Source of the DNA: Setaria digitata
Lineage: Eukaryota; Nematoda; Chromadorea; Rhabditida; Setariidae
Reading direction: 5' to 3'
Length of the DNA stretch: 64,000 nucleotides
Assembly: GCA_003640385.1 (NCBI GenBank)
Contig: RCAB01000054.1
Span: 153,899-217,898 of the forward strand
In this document: in pieces, positions 36,346 to 50,900 of the stretch
Numbering within the stretch: position 1 is the stretch's first letter
How the letters are laid out: each line of letters starts with the position of its first letter
Translations under genes and position numbers: made by a program
Notes under the pieces: model-generated
Seen by the model: only the letters and a program-made list of their open reading frames with translations
Databases searched by the model: none
Told to the model about the DNA's origin: nothing

Positions 36346-37226
36346 ATTGTCTAAAATCTAAACGCTACTTGAATCTGTCTTGCACAGAATCTATTCCCAT
36401 GATAAAACACTGATTTAAATGATCAAAAAAAAAAAGAAAGAAGAAAAAGAATTCTCAAATTGAAATTCAAATTTATTTCAGTTCATCATTCTGTTTTAAT
36501 TAAAAAAACTAAAGCCCCTTTCTTCAAACTTTCTATCCTATCTTATTGTCAAAAGTACTTCTGTCCAATTCTATCTTTTGCTAATTTAAATAAAAATTTG
36601 CATGCTAATAGAAGTATTGCATCGTTGTTCATTTATCCTATGGATTGATTCATTAAATGATAAGAGAGTGACAAGAAGGACAATTTGTTGTTCATCAGAC
36701 CATTGATAAAAAATATTTTTTTATTATATTATATTATGATAACATTCTTCTATATCTGCGTAAAAAAAAAAAAAAAAAATGAAGCGCATTAAAAAGGCAC
36801 GCAACTATATTATTAATCAAATAATTATCATTACTAATTAAAAATTTTGATGGAAAATAGCATAACTAAGAATGAGAAGGAAAGAGCATGAACTAAAAAC
36901 AAAAGAAAGAAAAGTTGTCAGTTTTCAAAGCAAACTTTTCGAATTTTCTAACAATTTTTCACAATATTTTAAAACTCCTATATTCTCTAAAATTAATTTA
37001 TTACTTTCGCGTGCATTATGAAAATAAAAATTCAAATTTTCGTGGGAAGTGCTAAATGCTTAAAGCTATGAACCTTTTGAAGGTGTTTAAATTTTCATTC
37101 TCATATTTCCTGAATCCAAAATGTGAATCCAAGACTGTGAAAGACATCTTACTCAACAAGTATTTGCAGTTTAGTATATTTTCGAAATCACTGGAGACGA
37201 ATGATATGGAGTGATAATGATTAGTG
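36346..37226. other. Convergent intergenic region between two genes
   Basis: 3' flanks of the plus-strand tyrosine hydroxylase and minus-strand carbonic-anhydrase-related genes. An aataaa lies near 36587 in the plus-strand sense, which could serve the upstream gene. Remaining sequence is AT-rich with a 17-base poly-A near 36762. Nothing else recognised. Confidence 0.5.
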
Positions 37227-39554
37227 TTAAGCAACTTCTGAACTGTTATCATTTAAACTTCGCTTTCCAATTGATGATGACATAACAGAACGTCTAGGAT
37301 TAGCTTTATAGCCCATGTCGATATATAAGTTGCTCGAGCATGACTGTGGTGATTTGGCCTAAAATAATTTTAAGGTAATCTATTAAAATCTGGAAATTTT
37401 CTTAAATTCAAATTGAGATTTTAAGCATAACATAAAAACATATGATTTTTCTTGCATTGAAAAATTCTTAGTGACTACTTGTCAAGGAATAAAAAAAAAA
37501 ATGAAAAAAAAAAAAAAAAACTTCAATTTCTATCTAGTCATTCTTGTGTCTGTTAAATAATCTTAGAATATTCTGCAAACTGTTAGAAGTTTTGAATAAA
37601 AGTTAACCTTATATCTGATATTAATATTTGTACGTAGAAGACGTCCATTCAGAGGTTTTAATGGACGATAATTAGGTGACATTAAAATTGGACTGAGTTG
37701 TTTGCTTTCTGTTTGTTGCAAATCATTCCAAATTTGTAACTAAAAAATATGCTTTCCATTTAAAAGTCTATAAATTATTCCTAATTTAAAGCTTCTTTTT
37801 GTTTGGTTATTTGTTTTTATTCCTACTACCTTTATTTCTTTAATTATTCTTCATATCGTGCAAAATTTCTAAAGTTTAAAAGTGTTTAATTAAAAATCAT
37901 ATTACACTCATACATCTTCTTTAGTGATATAGATAGGATTATTCATAATGACCCAGGTAACTGTTTCGAAGCAACCTGGAAATGTTAATGAGCCTTCATA
38001 GGTTATATAATCCTGTGTATGAGATAGAAGTCCATATGGATTGAATCGTTTAAGTACTGTTTTTGTACCTGAAATAGATTATTTCTACTCCAAAAACTCT
38101 AATTAAGCCATTAGCATCTAGCATTATTTAATTTTCATAATAAATGCTGCTTTCTTATCAGTAATTATTATATTATCAGTTACTTATCCATTTGCTTGCT
38201 CTTGTTTAGTCACTTTTTAAGCAACTACTAACAAAATACATAGCAATTTTTTATAATTCATTTATTTAGATGCTTATCACTACTTCATTATCATCATAAC
38301 ATTTCCAAAAATGACGAAACCTTTATAAGTAATGCTCTGTGATGCAACGGTTAATTTTCGCAGTTCGGTGTTTGATACAGTACCAAACTGAAAGAATTGC
38401 GGAAGACAAACTGTGATTCCTTGAAAGATTTCTTTCTAAGGAATTATACTGTTTACAGTGATTATTATCAAAATCCCTTTGAATAGAGTAGTTAGTAAAT
38501 TAAAGTTTTCAATTTAAAATCTTTCACCAAACTGGTTTGTGTTGCTGTCTTGACATCGCATGTTATAATGCGTGACTAATTAAGTACGTGACTAATTACT
38601 AATTAAGTACGAACTTACATCAACAATTACCGAAATAGCCAAAAGGCCACGTGACTGTGACATTGCCTCGGTGAAATTGGAATATAAATCTGTATTATAT
38701 GCCAGTAGTTGTACCTAAATGTCTAAAATTCTCTTTGAGCTATTTAAAAATGTAATAAATAAATGCTAAAGACAAGCGTAGACTTATATTCTCATTTTAT
38801 CTTATAAATTCGGGACATCGGTATCACTGATCCAGGAACTTCTCATTCTCTTTTGTTTTATTAGACCGAAGGATCGTTGGTCGAGTAGCGTTCAAATTAA
38901 GAAACTGTAAAAAAGAAATTAGAAATTATAAAACTGCTACCTAGATAGTTCCTTACCTCAGCTGGAAACCGGACTCGATCGATGGTATGTTCCGATCCAC
39001 GCTCATCATTAGCTACTTGGCCAAAATGTATCACAACATGATGCAGTCGATACCTGAAATTATGAAATATAATGTGACAAATTATTATGGAACACTGTAG
39101 CGTACCGTAATACGTGCAGTAGCATTTAGTCACCTGTAAGGTGAGGATGGACCACCACTGATATTGATATTTTCTTGTTCAATAAATGAATCATTAATGG
39201 TAACCAGCGGTAATTGGCCCATATTTTCCAGTGTTGCTTGCACCTCAAATTAGGTAGCTTATATAGTTGATGTGTTACGAGTGATAGAAACCAGTAATAT
39301 TAAATCACTTGAATTGATTAATGATAATGAATGATCGAATATTCAAAATCAAAAACCAAAAACTCATTTCAGTCTTAGATCTAACAAATAAAAGGAATGG
39401 TTAGTAAAATGATAAACCTGATGCTTATTAATATCGAGAGGTAATAGACCAGGATCATACAACAGCACTGAGGGATCGACATTGATCGGTGATTGTATCT
39501 GTCCCGTTGTACACATACGCCAGTGCTTGTTGACCAGGCCCCAGAAGTCGGGAC
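37227..39554 (-). CDS. Carbonic anhydrase-related protein (CA10/CA11 type), 5' end missing
   Basis: Eight consecutive exons in phase: 39554-39418, 39243-39134, 39053-38957, 38714-38619, 38387-38321, 38068-37914, 37739-37608, 37358-37227 (TAA). They encode GPDFWGLVNKHWRMCTTGQ, QSPINVDP, ENINISGGPSSPYRYRLHHV, VIHFGQVANDERGSEHTIDR, NFTEAMSQSRGLLAISVIVD, HTQDYITYEGSLTFPGCFET, VTWVIMNNPIYIT and a basic tail YIDMGYKANPRRS. This is the acatalytic CA10/CA11 family (C. elegans cah-1/cah-2 relatives). Of the three zinc His of active enzymes, the first aligns with Val (V in VIHFG) and the third with Gln (EVQLLAYN), so CO2 hydration is not expected. In vertebrates such proteins are secreted or neuronal and CA10 binds neurexins. 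The 5' exons (signal peptide and N-terminal WWTYDG-like block) were not found up to 43 kb, so the first intron is probably long. Confidence 0.88.
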
Positions 39555-42500
39555 CTACAATGCAAGGGTAGAAACAGGCTGTCATCAACCATGGAATCAT
39601 GCCTTTCCTTTCTTTGGGCTGAAATTTTGGAAAATATTTAATTGAAACTTTTCCAACCATTTCCCAATCGTCCAATTCTACAAAAACAATTTTCCTCTGC
39701 ATTTTCCATCTAATTTGACTTTTTAGACGTTTCAGTTTTGAAATGCTAAATAAAATAGCGAGAGGTTAGCTCTAATAATTTAGCTATTTAAATTGAACTC
39801 TTAATGAGAAAAAGTAGAAAATGGTCTCTCATATCTTTCTTTTTTTTTCTCTCCCTCTCTCTTTCACTTTTACATTTTCAAGAAATCGCCATGAAAGAGA
39901 ATGAAATTTGAAGTTGTTAATTGATAAAACATGAAACAAATCGGTTCAAACAATAACTGATTGATCAGTATTTCGTTATTATCATATCAATCTTACTGCT
40001 AACCTGTCGTCTTTGCATGTGGAAAACAGGCGTGGAAGAAGAAAAAAGTAACAATCATCGCATTGAAGCATTAAGTAAATGGCAAATTTTTGAAAAGACA
40101 AGCTCTTTCTTTTACAAATTCAATTGTTTCTACATGAAACTATTCGAAATTTATTTAAAACTTCGCAAAAATCTCTCATTTAGAAATATATAAACAACTC
40201 AGACAAAATCATATTTATATTAATAGTGTTTATATTTGTGGTTCTGATAAGAAAAATTAATAGTACTGATAATAGCAATAGTGATAACAGCGACAGAATG
40301 TTATTAATAATTATTGTCTCTTTAATTATTTTCACCAAAGACAATGAAGAAATTAGAAGAGAGAGAAAGAGAAAAAAAAGAGGACAAACTAAGTTTTGAA
40401 AATTGAAACCTTTCATTCATTTACTTTGATTACTTTTCCTCACGCAATCCCTTTTTCCCCTCATTTTCGTTCTCGAAAAGCCATTACACACATTTTCCTT
40501 AAATGGCACCAATGAGTTGTGGAAACATCGTCATTAAGGTTTAATGGATGGTACTTTTTCAGCCTCTCATTTGTTTTATTAATTTTACTTTTACTTTCGC
40601 TCTAAACTTTTTAAGATCACGCAGTAATTGCTGGCGAAGAAGGAATGAATTTGATGAGGAACATTGAAAAGTGGTCATTCTCGAGGTCTGAAAATGCCAC
40701 TTCTTAACTTATTCAATAAAAGCTTTGAATTACGTCATTTAATTATTGACTTCAGCAATGAATGATCAATTAAGGTGATGCTATTGAACTGATGAAATAG
40801 GAAAGTGCAATAGATTAGAAATAGCTGACAAAAAAAAACCCACCCTAAAATTATCAAATATTTCTTATCAAAATGTTCATTTAACGAAGCCGAATTGCTG
40901 TGTTAATTAAGAGAACATTACCAATTAGTCAAGTGAAAGGAACTTTAGCTCATATTTATTGAATATAAACACCTATATCTAGTATATACTACTTTACTAA
41001 ATGAATACTTAGAGCATATCCATATCCATTATAATGAACGATCAGAAGTGTTCTCATAAAATGTGACAAATATATATGTTGCCTAAAGAACTGATAATAT
41101 TGTAGAGTGATTTGAGCTAGTATTGCCGGGAGTGATATGGGCTAATATTGTCGAGAGTGATGCGGGTTAGTATTGTCGAGAGTGATATGAGCTAAATTGC
41201 CGAGAGTGATATGAATCAGTAAGTATATATAAGTGAAAGCTCTCCATAAATTTAAATAGGATGTGACATTGAAAATAAATAAATTGGATGAAGGCATGCA
41301 AAAAGGAAATGATGAAATTCTAATGATCACACTTTTAGCAATCTTTTTTCTTTTTGACTTATGCTGAGGGTATCACTTCTGTTTATATTTTCATAGTTCG
41401 TTTTTTTCTAATTCAAACTTATTATTACTAAATTAGAATGAATGAAAAATTAGAAGTTAAGATGATTAAACGCTTCACTACGGAAATTCTCAACGATTTC
41501 TTGAACAGTAATTGATTGGCTACTGATTGGTTTTTGTTATTGAAACTCTTCCAATTGTTTCAAATTTACTGGCTAGCGAAATTGCAGATCGTGTTTTTTG
41601 CTAATTTTTTCAATGCAATTTTTCTCATAAATAAGAAATGATTTAATTGCAATTTGATGAGTGCAAAAAAGTTTGAGGACGTTTAACTGACAGGAGACAT
41701 CGATTCGGTAGTAAGCATGAGTGAAATATCAAGCAAGATTCATAAGAATCAAGTATGAAAGGTTCATTGAAGAAATGATGCAAATCCCAAAAAGAGTGAA
41801 ATTCGAAAATTAGAGATACGACAAATCCTATCACTTGCTATGATCAGTTGCTGATATTAGAGTGTTTATCACTGGTTCTTGTCGGTATTCAATTCCGATT
41901 TCTTAAAAAAAAAAAAAGTTGTAAGCGGTTTTCTTTATTTTTTACAAGATGAATCTGTTTCCGTATATATCTTTACATGTTTTTCGCATTCTGAATCAGT
42001 GATAAAACATGAAAAACAGAGTCCTTCCTCAGTCAAATAATTATTTTTAATTATGTTATTTGCTATTTTACGCGATTCTTAAGACAAAATGGTTTTAACA
42101 TATTTTAATTTTTCCGACTTTTTCCTTTCATTTCGATTTGTATATTAATGAATCAGTGTGATTAAAATTTAATTTTTAATGTCAAGAATGAAGAATTTTA
42201 AGGCTGCTAATTTTCATCAGACATTTCGTTTACCTTTAGCACCTTGTGTTTTTAGGTCCAGCAAAACAACAACAACGAATTACTTAGTCGGTTAAAATTC
42301 AGAATAAATTTCTCCCAAGACATTTTTTATTTTCCAAATTGCCATTCATTTTGAAATAATTTATTCGTTAAATCTTTTATCCTTACAATTAATTTAAATA
42401 AGAATGCGCAATTTCATTTATGGGGAAAATAAATGAATGCAATCGTTTCTCTTTTTTATTTATTAAATTTCTTAAATTTTATTCGTCAGCAATTTAAATC

Positions 42501-43689
42501 ACAAAAACAAAATTCGCCTTTTCAAGCGTATAAGTGAAAGCTTTAAGCTTGGAAACATGTAAAATTAAGCTTTTTTCCACAGAAATTAAAAGTAGTAATC
42601 GAGGAGGATGAATAGAAAAGTTTTATATTATTACGATGAAACAGAAATCAGTTGAAGTGGTAAAACATAATGAAAACCATTTGCTCAAATCATTCAAGTT
42701 TTAATAATTTAAATTTTTTACTTTTATTATTTAAAATATTTCAAGCACAAGAATAAAAGTATCCAGGACTGAATAATAAAGCGCCATAAAAGTTAAATTA
42801 CAATTACGTTTGGATTTACCTATTCTGATTGCGTTATTATTAGATATTCATTTCTTAACTTCCCGAAAGAATGAAAAAGTAGTTAAAGTAAGCGAGCAAG
42901 CTAAAACATGAATTTATCCTTAAATAAAATTAGAGACGAGAAAAATTAGACCTGGAACACATTCTTAATTGTTCCATTTTAGCAGTTGAAATAAGAGTTA
43001 ACAAGCTGGTAAGTGTTCAAGCTTCTATAAGATGGGTGGTACTTTTATTTTTTTCAAAAAACGCAGAAAGAGATTTTGTAATAGAGAAAATTAATTTTTT
43101 TCTATTTTTGGCAATTTTTTAAATTTCGTGGAATTAATGCCAAGGTTATTGGCTTTTTTCTTTGTAGTTATGGGATGTGCCAGAGAAATAGAAAGCCAAG
43201 AGAAATTCGACTCTAAAGATAAAGACTAGTGCAGAATTCAAACTATTTCTACGATTCTGATGAATTTGATTCGTTGAAATCAAGATAATTGGAATTCATT
43301 TAAAACATAAAGTTCACACGTTCACTGATGCAAGAATTGAAGCCTGTTAACTGAAAATATAAGTAGCATAAATATGATGGTGATTATCACTATCAGAGTA
43401 TCAGTTGTTAGAAGTGGTGAACTGATTGTTCGTTTCTATCAGTAATTTCTGAAAGCAATATAAAAGTAAGCCATTCAGAGGATGAAAAGCAGCTTGTAAT
43501 CCATTAGCAAGGAACGTAATTAACAAAAGCTAAAAACAAAGGAAGTAAGTGGTTGTTAGAATAATTGGAATAATTGAGTGCTCCGTCAAATTAATTTAAC
43601 CTAATTGAAGACTAATAGACGGAACAAATCTAATCCAAAGCTGCACTGACCAATGGCTACTTCAATTTTCTCGGCAAGAAAGATGGAAG
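39555..43689. other. Region upstream of the CA-related exons, no exon identified
   Basis: Expected to contain a long intron or the 5' exons of the minus-strand gene, but none could be picked out. It holds a 25-bp minisatellite at 41104-41219 and otherwise AT-rich sequence. Confidence 0.4.
41104..41219. repeat. 25-bp minisatellite, about 4.6 diverged units
   Basis: Units starting at 41104, 41129, 41154, 41179 and 41203 follow the pattern agagtgatatgagctagtat plus tgtcg, with several substitutions each; the fourth is one base short and the fifth is partial. No open frame is maintained. Confidence 0.85.
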
Positions 43690-43815
43690 TTAGAGATTGG
43701 ATGAGCCTGAGATAAATTTGAAACTATCCCGAAGTGGGCTCTCTTCGAGCTTCGACGAAGACAAATTTAATTTACCGTTCATTTATGGAACTGAAGATCG
43801 GACAAACTCAATCAA
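43690..43815 (+). CDS. Exon-like frame, gene unrecognised
   Basis: An open plus-strand frame after ttag at about 43692 reads LDEPEINLKLSRSGLSSSFD then EDKFNLPFIYGTEDRTNS, with a balanced, hydrophilic composition unlike the surrounding Phe/Lys-rich chance frames. It continues into a pyrimidine-rich ctct stretch (43850-43900) and ends at 43972. No ATG start is convincing and no donor stands out. Function unknown; it may be an isolated exon or relic. Confidence 0.25.
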
Positions 43816-46121
43816 TTTAAAACTTTTTCTCACTTTGAACAAATTCCCTCTCCTCTCTTTCTCTCTCTCTCTCTGTTCCTCTTTCTCCCTTCCTCTCTCA
43901 ATTACTTATTCTTTTACACACGTAAATTTGCTAACCAAGATAAAGCTTTTTGCTAATTTTTACTTAAAATAGAATTAGTTCCTAAATCATTCATAGCAAC
44001 CATTCATTTCATATATAAGAATAAAATGGCTATTTATAGACTTCATTACTCTAAAATTTAATTTTGCAATTACTGGCATAGTACGTTGTATATTTCATTA
44101 TTTAAATATATGGAAAAATAAATAAAAATTAATTTAACAAGCAGAAAACTTTTTAAATTGTACTCAAACTAAATGCATAAATACCCATACATTTAATGCA
44201 TGTTCCCTTTTTAATGAATTATTTATCACTGTAATTAACAAGAAATGCAAAATAATGCATCTAACATACTTGAATATATCTCTGTTTTTCTATGTATATA
44301 TCGATATTTAAATTTAAATTTCATTTTCAATAAATTACAAGTATTATTTATTGCAAGTGTTGCATTCAAATATGACGGATATTTGAAACAGATTAATCTT
44401 ACTTATAATGATAGTCGTAGAATTGTGAGCACGTCAAACGTATGTCTTACGTGGAAGCTTATTCTAGATTGAAGATATTGATAAAGTTAAGAATTTACTA
44501 ATTAGTTTATTGGAACAATGCATTTATATGAAAAGAGAAGATGGAAACGAAAAAAACTTCGCTTTTGGGAGCAAAAAAAAAAAATTAAATTTGAGTTGTC
44601 TTTTGAAATTAACAAAAACATATGAAAAGTTCGCTAAAAATAATTCTGGACAACTTTGAAAGGAAGAATTTCCGTAAAATTGCTTTCGCTTTATCCTGTC
44701 GTTCAAGTCCTAGTGAAATTATAGGCATAGTTAATGAGCTTAATGAATGATTCATGAAGCATTTTCATCTGCATAATTCGCATATTATTTATTTTTAACA
44801 TTTTTAACACATGAGAGATATAATAATATTACTTTTTTCCTCATAATTAAAATTGATTATAACTGAAATAAATTTTTCTTTTTTTTTTTAATTCAGATTG
44901 ATTAAAATACCAAAAAAAAAAAATGAAAAAAAAAGACAATATATACAATTAAATAACATTTTCAAGGAAAAATAATGCAAAATTGAATAAAATTTTCAAA
45001 AAAAAAAACTTTTCCAAACAGCTCAAAGAATAATTTACATTTAGCTCTTTAGTGAGAAGGCATCTAATTGCATTGGTAATATTAGTCTAAGGCAGAAACT
45101 GAAAGATTGATGAAAAGTGAAAGAAGTGCGAGAGAGTCTTGAAGGGAAAGATATACTTTAAGGCCTTTTGATTTAAAAGAAAAAGAAAGACCTAAATTAA
45201 GTTAAGTTACTAATGATAGGATAAATATACTCACCGCTTATTCCATCTCGGTTTTGAAACACCTCTCACACACTGCCATAATTAAAAAAAAAGAGTGTTA
45301 ATACTGCTGATCCGATTTACTAGTCTGGTCTAAATATAAGTCATTAAGATAAAATGCTTAAGAGTGATGAGAAACTAGTCTAAATATTGAAGACAATATA
45401 TCAATCGTATACTAATTCACTGAAAATCAACATTTTTCAACCTGTACGAGTTGCCCTTTTTAGGCCAGAAATTACTTTCTCTTCTAATTGGAAAAATCAA
45501 AAGCCTTAACTGAAATTAAAAACCTGAAAGACTGAAGATTAAATGACAATTCCATTCTTTTCTCTTACGATATTCTATGTAATGTGATTCTATTCAAATC
45601 ATAATTAAAAAATCAACCAAGCAACTACGAAATGTGAACATATAAAGCCAATCTTAAGTCTCAGTAAGTTGAAATTTAAATTGCTTCTTTTTTTTTGAAT
45701 TTTTTTCCTTTTTTTTTTGTTCACAACAAGAAGATCCTGAAAGGATAGATGCTCTATGAAATAAGCGAAAGTAGGAATACTGTAATTAAGCTACCGTAAT
45801 GCAGGAAGAATTGCTTTTTCTCCTAATATTCCGTTCATAATTTTTTCCTTTTTTTTTTTTTTTTTTTAAAGCTAAAAAAGCCAACAAAATGTCAAGCATT
45901 GTCATCATCTAAAATGGAAAATTTTCATTTTTTCTACTTTGCAGCATAGATAAACGAAATGCTATCCAGGTATACTTGTTGAACTTCCTAAAAATTTCGA
46001 ATGCACTAATCAGTCTACTCATCTGTTTCTCTCCGATCTACTAACCAGTTAGCTGAAGCAAAAAAATTTTGGTAAATTCATTAAATTCAAATTGCTTAGC
46101 AAATTTTTATGAAAAAAAAAA

Positions 46122-46131
46122 NNNNNNNNNN
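46122..46131. other. Assembly gap of 10 Ns within poly-A
   Basis: Ten Ns lie between two runs of A. True gap length is unknown. Confidence 0.95.
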
Positions 46132-47499
46132 AAAAAAAAAATAAGGAAAAATAAGAGAGGAACTAAAAGTGTGAAATAAAAAATAGCCCATTGCAAGTGT
46201 GACATTAATAAATGTAGAAGGTAAGAAAGAAGTTGCCGTTACCAAAACATCTGCCTTAAAAGCATTAAGAAATATATCGATCTTAATTAAAAAAAAGAAA
46301 AAAATTCTTAAATCTTGATTAAAAATTTTGATCTAGGCCTGATCAATTTCAGTGCATATCAGCAAGATTAAACTAAATTTAACACCATACATAGTTTGTG
46401 GTTTCTTTTTTTTTTTTATTTAAATAAAACAACTTTTTTTGAAATACTTTAGTTTTTGAATCAAATCTTACTAAGCATAAAATTTTTCTAATAATCTCTG
46501 ATTCTTTTAAGATAATTAACTTTTCAAATTTCTGACATATAACAGAATTACAAATTCATTTACTAGCATTTCTTGACGAAGATTTTATTTTTATATTTTA
46601 TTTATTAAATAATGCATATCATAGAAATATGGCAGATTAAATCATTAAAGACATAAACAAAGACATACCTCCAAATAAGTCATTATCGAAGGTCCATGGA
46701 TATTCAACACTTTCAGACTCTCGTATCATTGAATAAAGGTAGAACATCAAGGAGACAGAAGTTTCAGTTACTCTCATTACCTGAAATTGATTTTTTTTTT
46801 TTTTTGGAAAACTTTAGAAATAAATATTTTTGCATTGTCTCGATGCAATTTTTCGAACGTTTTATCATCAATTTTTATCCTAATTTTTCAACTTTACTGC
46901 AAAATATAGTACATAAAACAATGCTTAATAAATCTTGCTAAGGAGAGAAAATTTTTCATCATTTTGAATTTTCAACAATTGATGGTCGAAACAAAAAATG
47001 AAAGAGATCAGAAACTGCAGGAAGTTCGAAGTTCAGTAATTCAACAAATTGAAACTATTTGAGAAAATAATAATAATAATAATAAGAAATAGGATAGAAT
47101 AAATTACATATAGTCATTTGAAGGTATTTTGCATGAAGTGAGTAAAATTTTTAAACGCAAGTATGAGAATTAATGATAATGATAGTGTGTGATTATTAAC
47201 ATAGCCAGGTAAAAACTAAAATTATTGTGAGTTGGAGCGAGCATAATTGCTGAAATATTTTTAAATTATTATTTTATCATAGATGCAGAATGATAGGTTG
47301 CTAATCCATTCAGTAATTACCACAGATCAAAATTACTCAATCCATAACTGAATTGTGGAATATATATTGTGTACTGCTAGCAATGATGACTGAGAAACGA
47401 TATTTTGGTTGCTAAATTTCTTTCTAAATTATATTTTCTGAAATTTTTGTGCAATTTTTTTTAATAAATAAAGCCAATTACTAAGAACCGTTTCGATAA

Positions 47500-47950
47500 A
47501 ATAATAATAATAGCAATAATAATAATAACAGTAATAATAATTACAATAATAATAATAACAATAATAATAATAATAATGATAATAATAATAATTATAAAGA
47601 AATAGCAATAATAATAAATAACAATAACTAACGATAATAATAAGTAATAATAATATTAATGATAAACAACAGTAATGAATAATAGTATTAAATGGAAAAA
47701 TAAATAATACTAAATACTGATAATAAATAGTAATATATAATAATAATCTGCAAAAATGATATGTAAAGTTCATGAATAATAATAAATAATAATAGTAGTA
47801 GCAAAATAGCAAAACTCCTAATATTGAAAAAATAATAATTAATATGAAACAAATAATAGCCGTTGTATTGGACGAGAAAAATAAAACCAGTAATAATAAC
47901 TGTTATTAGGGCAATAAAATAATAATTATTATTATAACAAAGTAATAATA
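47500..47950. repeat. Imperfect AAT/ATA trinucleotide repeat region
   Basis: About 450 bp dominated by aat/ata triplets with interspersed gca, aca and gta variants. The minus-strand Tyr-rich open frame here is a by-product of the repeat and is not a gene. Confidence 0.85.
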
Positions 47951-50900
47951 ACGAAAAGAGTGAGCGCAGAAAAAGACATTTGAAGGACTTAATTGGTTGT
48001 CTGTTTTAACGACTTAATTAGTTGTCCGTTTTCTTCCACTTCTGATAGATTCAGTATAGGTGAAAACTGTTTAAAAAGACCATACAGAGTTAAAATTAGG
48101 TGGAGAACTTTTCGCTATTTTAAATAAATAAAAAGAAAGGCAAATGCATGGATTACTTTAGCTTAAACATATTACTAGGTGAGCAATTAAGTTATGTAGG
48201 ATTTTATAAAGGTAACTTCTGGAGATTAGCTTCCATGCGAGAGAACTTAAAGACGACTAAGGAATGAAATTAGATCTAATCTAGTGAGTATTAATCGATT
48301 GGTCCAATTTATATAACTTTTGACCTCATTAAACAAGCAATGTTTCATGCATGAATTGTAATTCGTGAGTGTTATTAGTGATTTGTTTACGTTAACCATT
48401 TTAACGTATATTTAAATATGCTAGGTAATGAATTAAATAAAAGACGAGAAATACGTAAACATACACGCATCACGTAAACAGATGATTAGCGAGGAGAGAA
48501 GCGGAAGTAATTAGCAAGGAAGCAAGCAGTGTTGGTTAGAAACAAATTCAAATTTCACACTTTTTTTTGTCTTTGGAAATGAAAAGAAGAAAAATCTCGT
48601 GGAAAAAAAGTTTTTTTTTTTTTTTTTTACAGATTTGCATTAAAGGAAAAAAAGTTAAAAGCATTACATGTGGACTATTTTCTCATTTTTTCATGTTTAT
48701 TTCTTGTCTAATGGCGACAAAAAAAAAAAAAAAAAAGAGGTGTGAAATAAAATAATAATTATTTTAGATTAAAACAATCTCAAAATTGAACAAATTTGGT
48801 CTAGAGGAAATTACACTTAAGTGGGTTACAAAATTCGAATAAGTGAACAATTTCAAAGAATGCTCACGTTTCACGTATTTCTCGTATAAAATGAAATCTG
48901 AGACGTTGGAAGAATTCCTTCCCACTGTCATAACGTATAATTTACATTCCCACAAATATCATCCAGTCGTTATGTATTTCATTAATCTTCTGGAAATAGC
49001 AAATCCATTCTTAGTCTAATATTTAAAAAAAAAAAAAAAAGAAAAAAAAACGGAAGAATTGGAAAAGTTTGAAATTAATCATATCATTAAGACATCATTT
49101 TATCTGCCGTTCTATTTATATTTCTTCATATCAACAAGAGCAAATTAAAATTGCATAAAGTACGGAAAAAAAAAAATTATACTGAACTTTACCTCTCGAG
49201 ATCTCAACTTGCTCCGCTTTTGATATTTGTTTGAAAAATCAAAAGAATTAAATTTTTATTTCTATAAATGAAATTGAAGGAAATAATTCTCTTTGCTAAA
49301 AATATTTAGAACTAGCATGCATTTTACAATAAAAGAAAAATATACTTAATTGAGCGAAAGCAATAAGCAATACATCAAAGACAATGATGAAAAAAGTGCA
49401 TAGTTAAATCCACTAGGCTCAGAAGAATAAGCTTGGCTCGGCAAAGAGTCTTAAAAGTGATTAGAGAGATACCAATGAATGAGGATTAAGTCTAATCTAT
49501 CAATCTTACATACGCCTTATCATTTTCTCTTTTATCTTCTGATCACCTTTCTCGCTTATTTCAGTCCTTATTTGCAAAAAATTATATAAATATTTGATCC
49601 TTTACTTTCAGCTTATTCCACTTATTTAACAGTCAGCTAATCAATCATGGTTTACTCCTCACAGGTGTTAATTACCTTTAATTTATTGTCACGGACATTA
49701 CTACCACTAATTAATTATGAATACAAATTACGTTTGCGGAAACATTTTCATCCTCCAGTACACCACTGATAAACAAAATAATTTGCTCATTCCATATGTT
49801 CGATATGCCATTTGGAATTTTCATTTATTTTCAAATGTGATAGTTATCCGTAAATAATTTTCCACAATCGTTTCATTTTTTTCTTTCTTGTTTACTTCAT
49901 TCTCATTTTCATCATTAAATTTCATCGCACTTTTACGATGCAATTGCATCATCTGTACGTTACATATGCTGAATTTCCACGTGACAAATACGCTGAAATT
50001 CAACGCGTCATGTAAAGATTGTGGTGATTGACGCTGAGCGTGAAAGTTTCACATTCGGTTTTTCCCTCATTAGAATTGCATTCGAGAATGGATTCATTCG
50101 AGAGCAGTTTAAGTCTAAATAGACAGAACAGAGAAAATTGCAGCAATAATTTTTGCCAATTAAATACATCAAAGAAGCGTCCGCACACATTTATAACGCT
50201 CCATCAGCGCTATTTATAAAATTTAGACAAATTGCTAATGTCTCGAGAAAAAGTCTAAAAAAAGTCTTTGAGTTTTTGAGAACTAAAACTTTTGTATTCG
50301 ATAGTCTTCTCTTTTTTTTTTTTATTTCTCTAAAGGAGCCATTTTAAATAGCTCAGCAATTAGATGGACTGTTATAGAAAAATACCAAGAAATAGTAAAT
50401 ATTGAAGTATGAGAAATAATATTTCGGAAATTTGTTTCGTTTCAAATGAGTCGAAAAAATTTATTTGCTATTTTTTGTTACGTGATCAAGTCCGAACTTT
50501 AGTTTACCATTTTAGCCTAAATTTGGCTAATAAACATTTTCAAATTTCATGAGTAGAATAAATCAAATTCTTCAAACATGCTTCTAGAAAAATCCGTTGC
50601 ATTATAAGTGATTTTCTAGAAGTGACAATCTTATCTCTCTCTTGTCATTAATAAATTGATACTAATACTATTTTATAATTTTAAAGAAGTGAAAATTTTA
50701 AAGACCAAGAAGTAAATTGCTACAGTGTTCTGAATTGAGCAGCAAAAATATATCGTTTTCATATTAAATGCTGTCTTCAACAGTTACGAATTAACCAATC
50801 TTTGAACAAAAATTCTAAAGAAGATTCAGATGAAACAGTGTTTATCCATTATTATAATTAGCTTTACTAATCTTATTACTTTCTCTTTCTCTCTCTTCTT

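Noticed and set aside
39555..39702. Upstream extension of the CA-related exon to an ATG at 39702
   Set aside because: The extension (WEMVGKVSIKYF...) does not match the family; the acceptor cattgtag before GPDFWG at 39554 fits it exactly.
47429..47812. 127-codon Tyr-rich open frame on the minus strand
   Set aside because: Translation of an AAT/ATA trinucleotide repeat; the triplet period removes stops in one frame.
50000..50347. Five overlapping 60-64 codon frames on both strands
   Set aside because: A stop-poor patch; no frame has splice signals, domains or a preferred strand.
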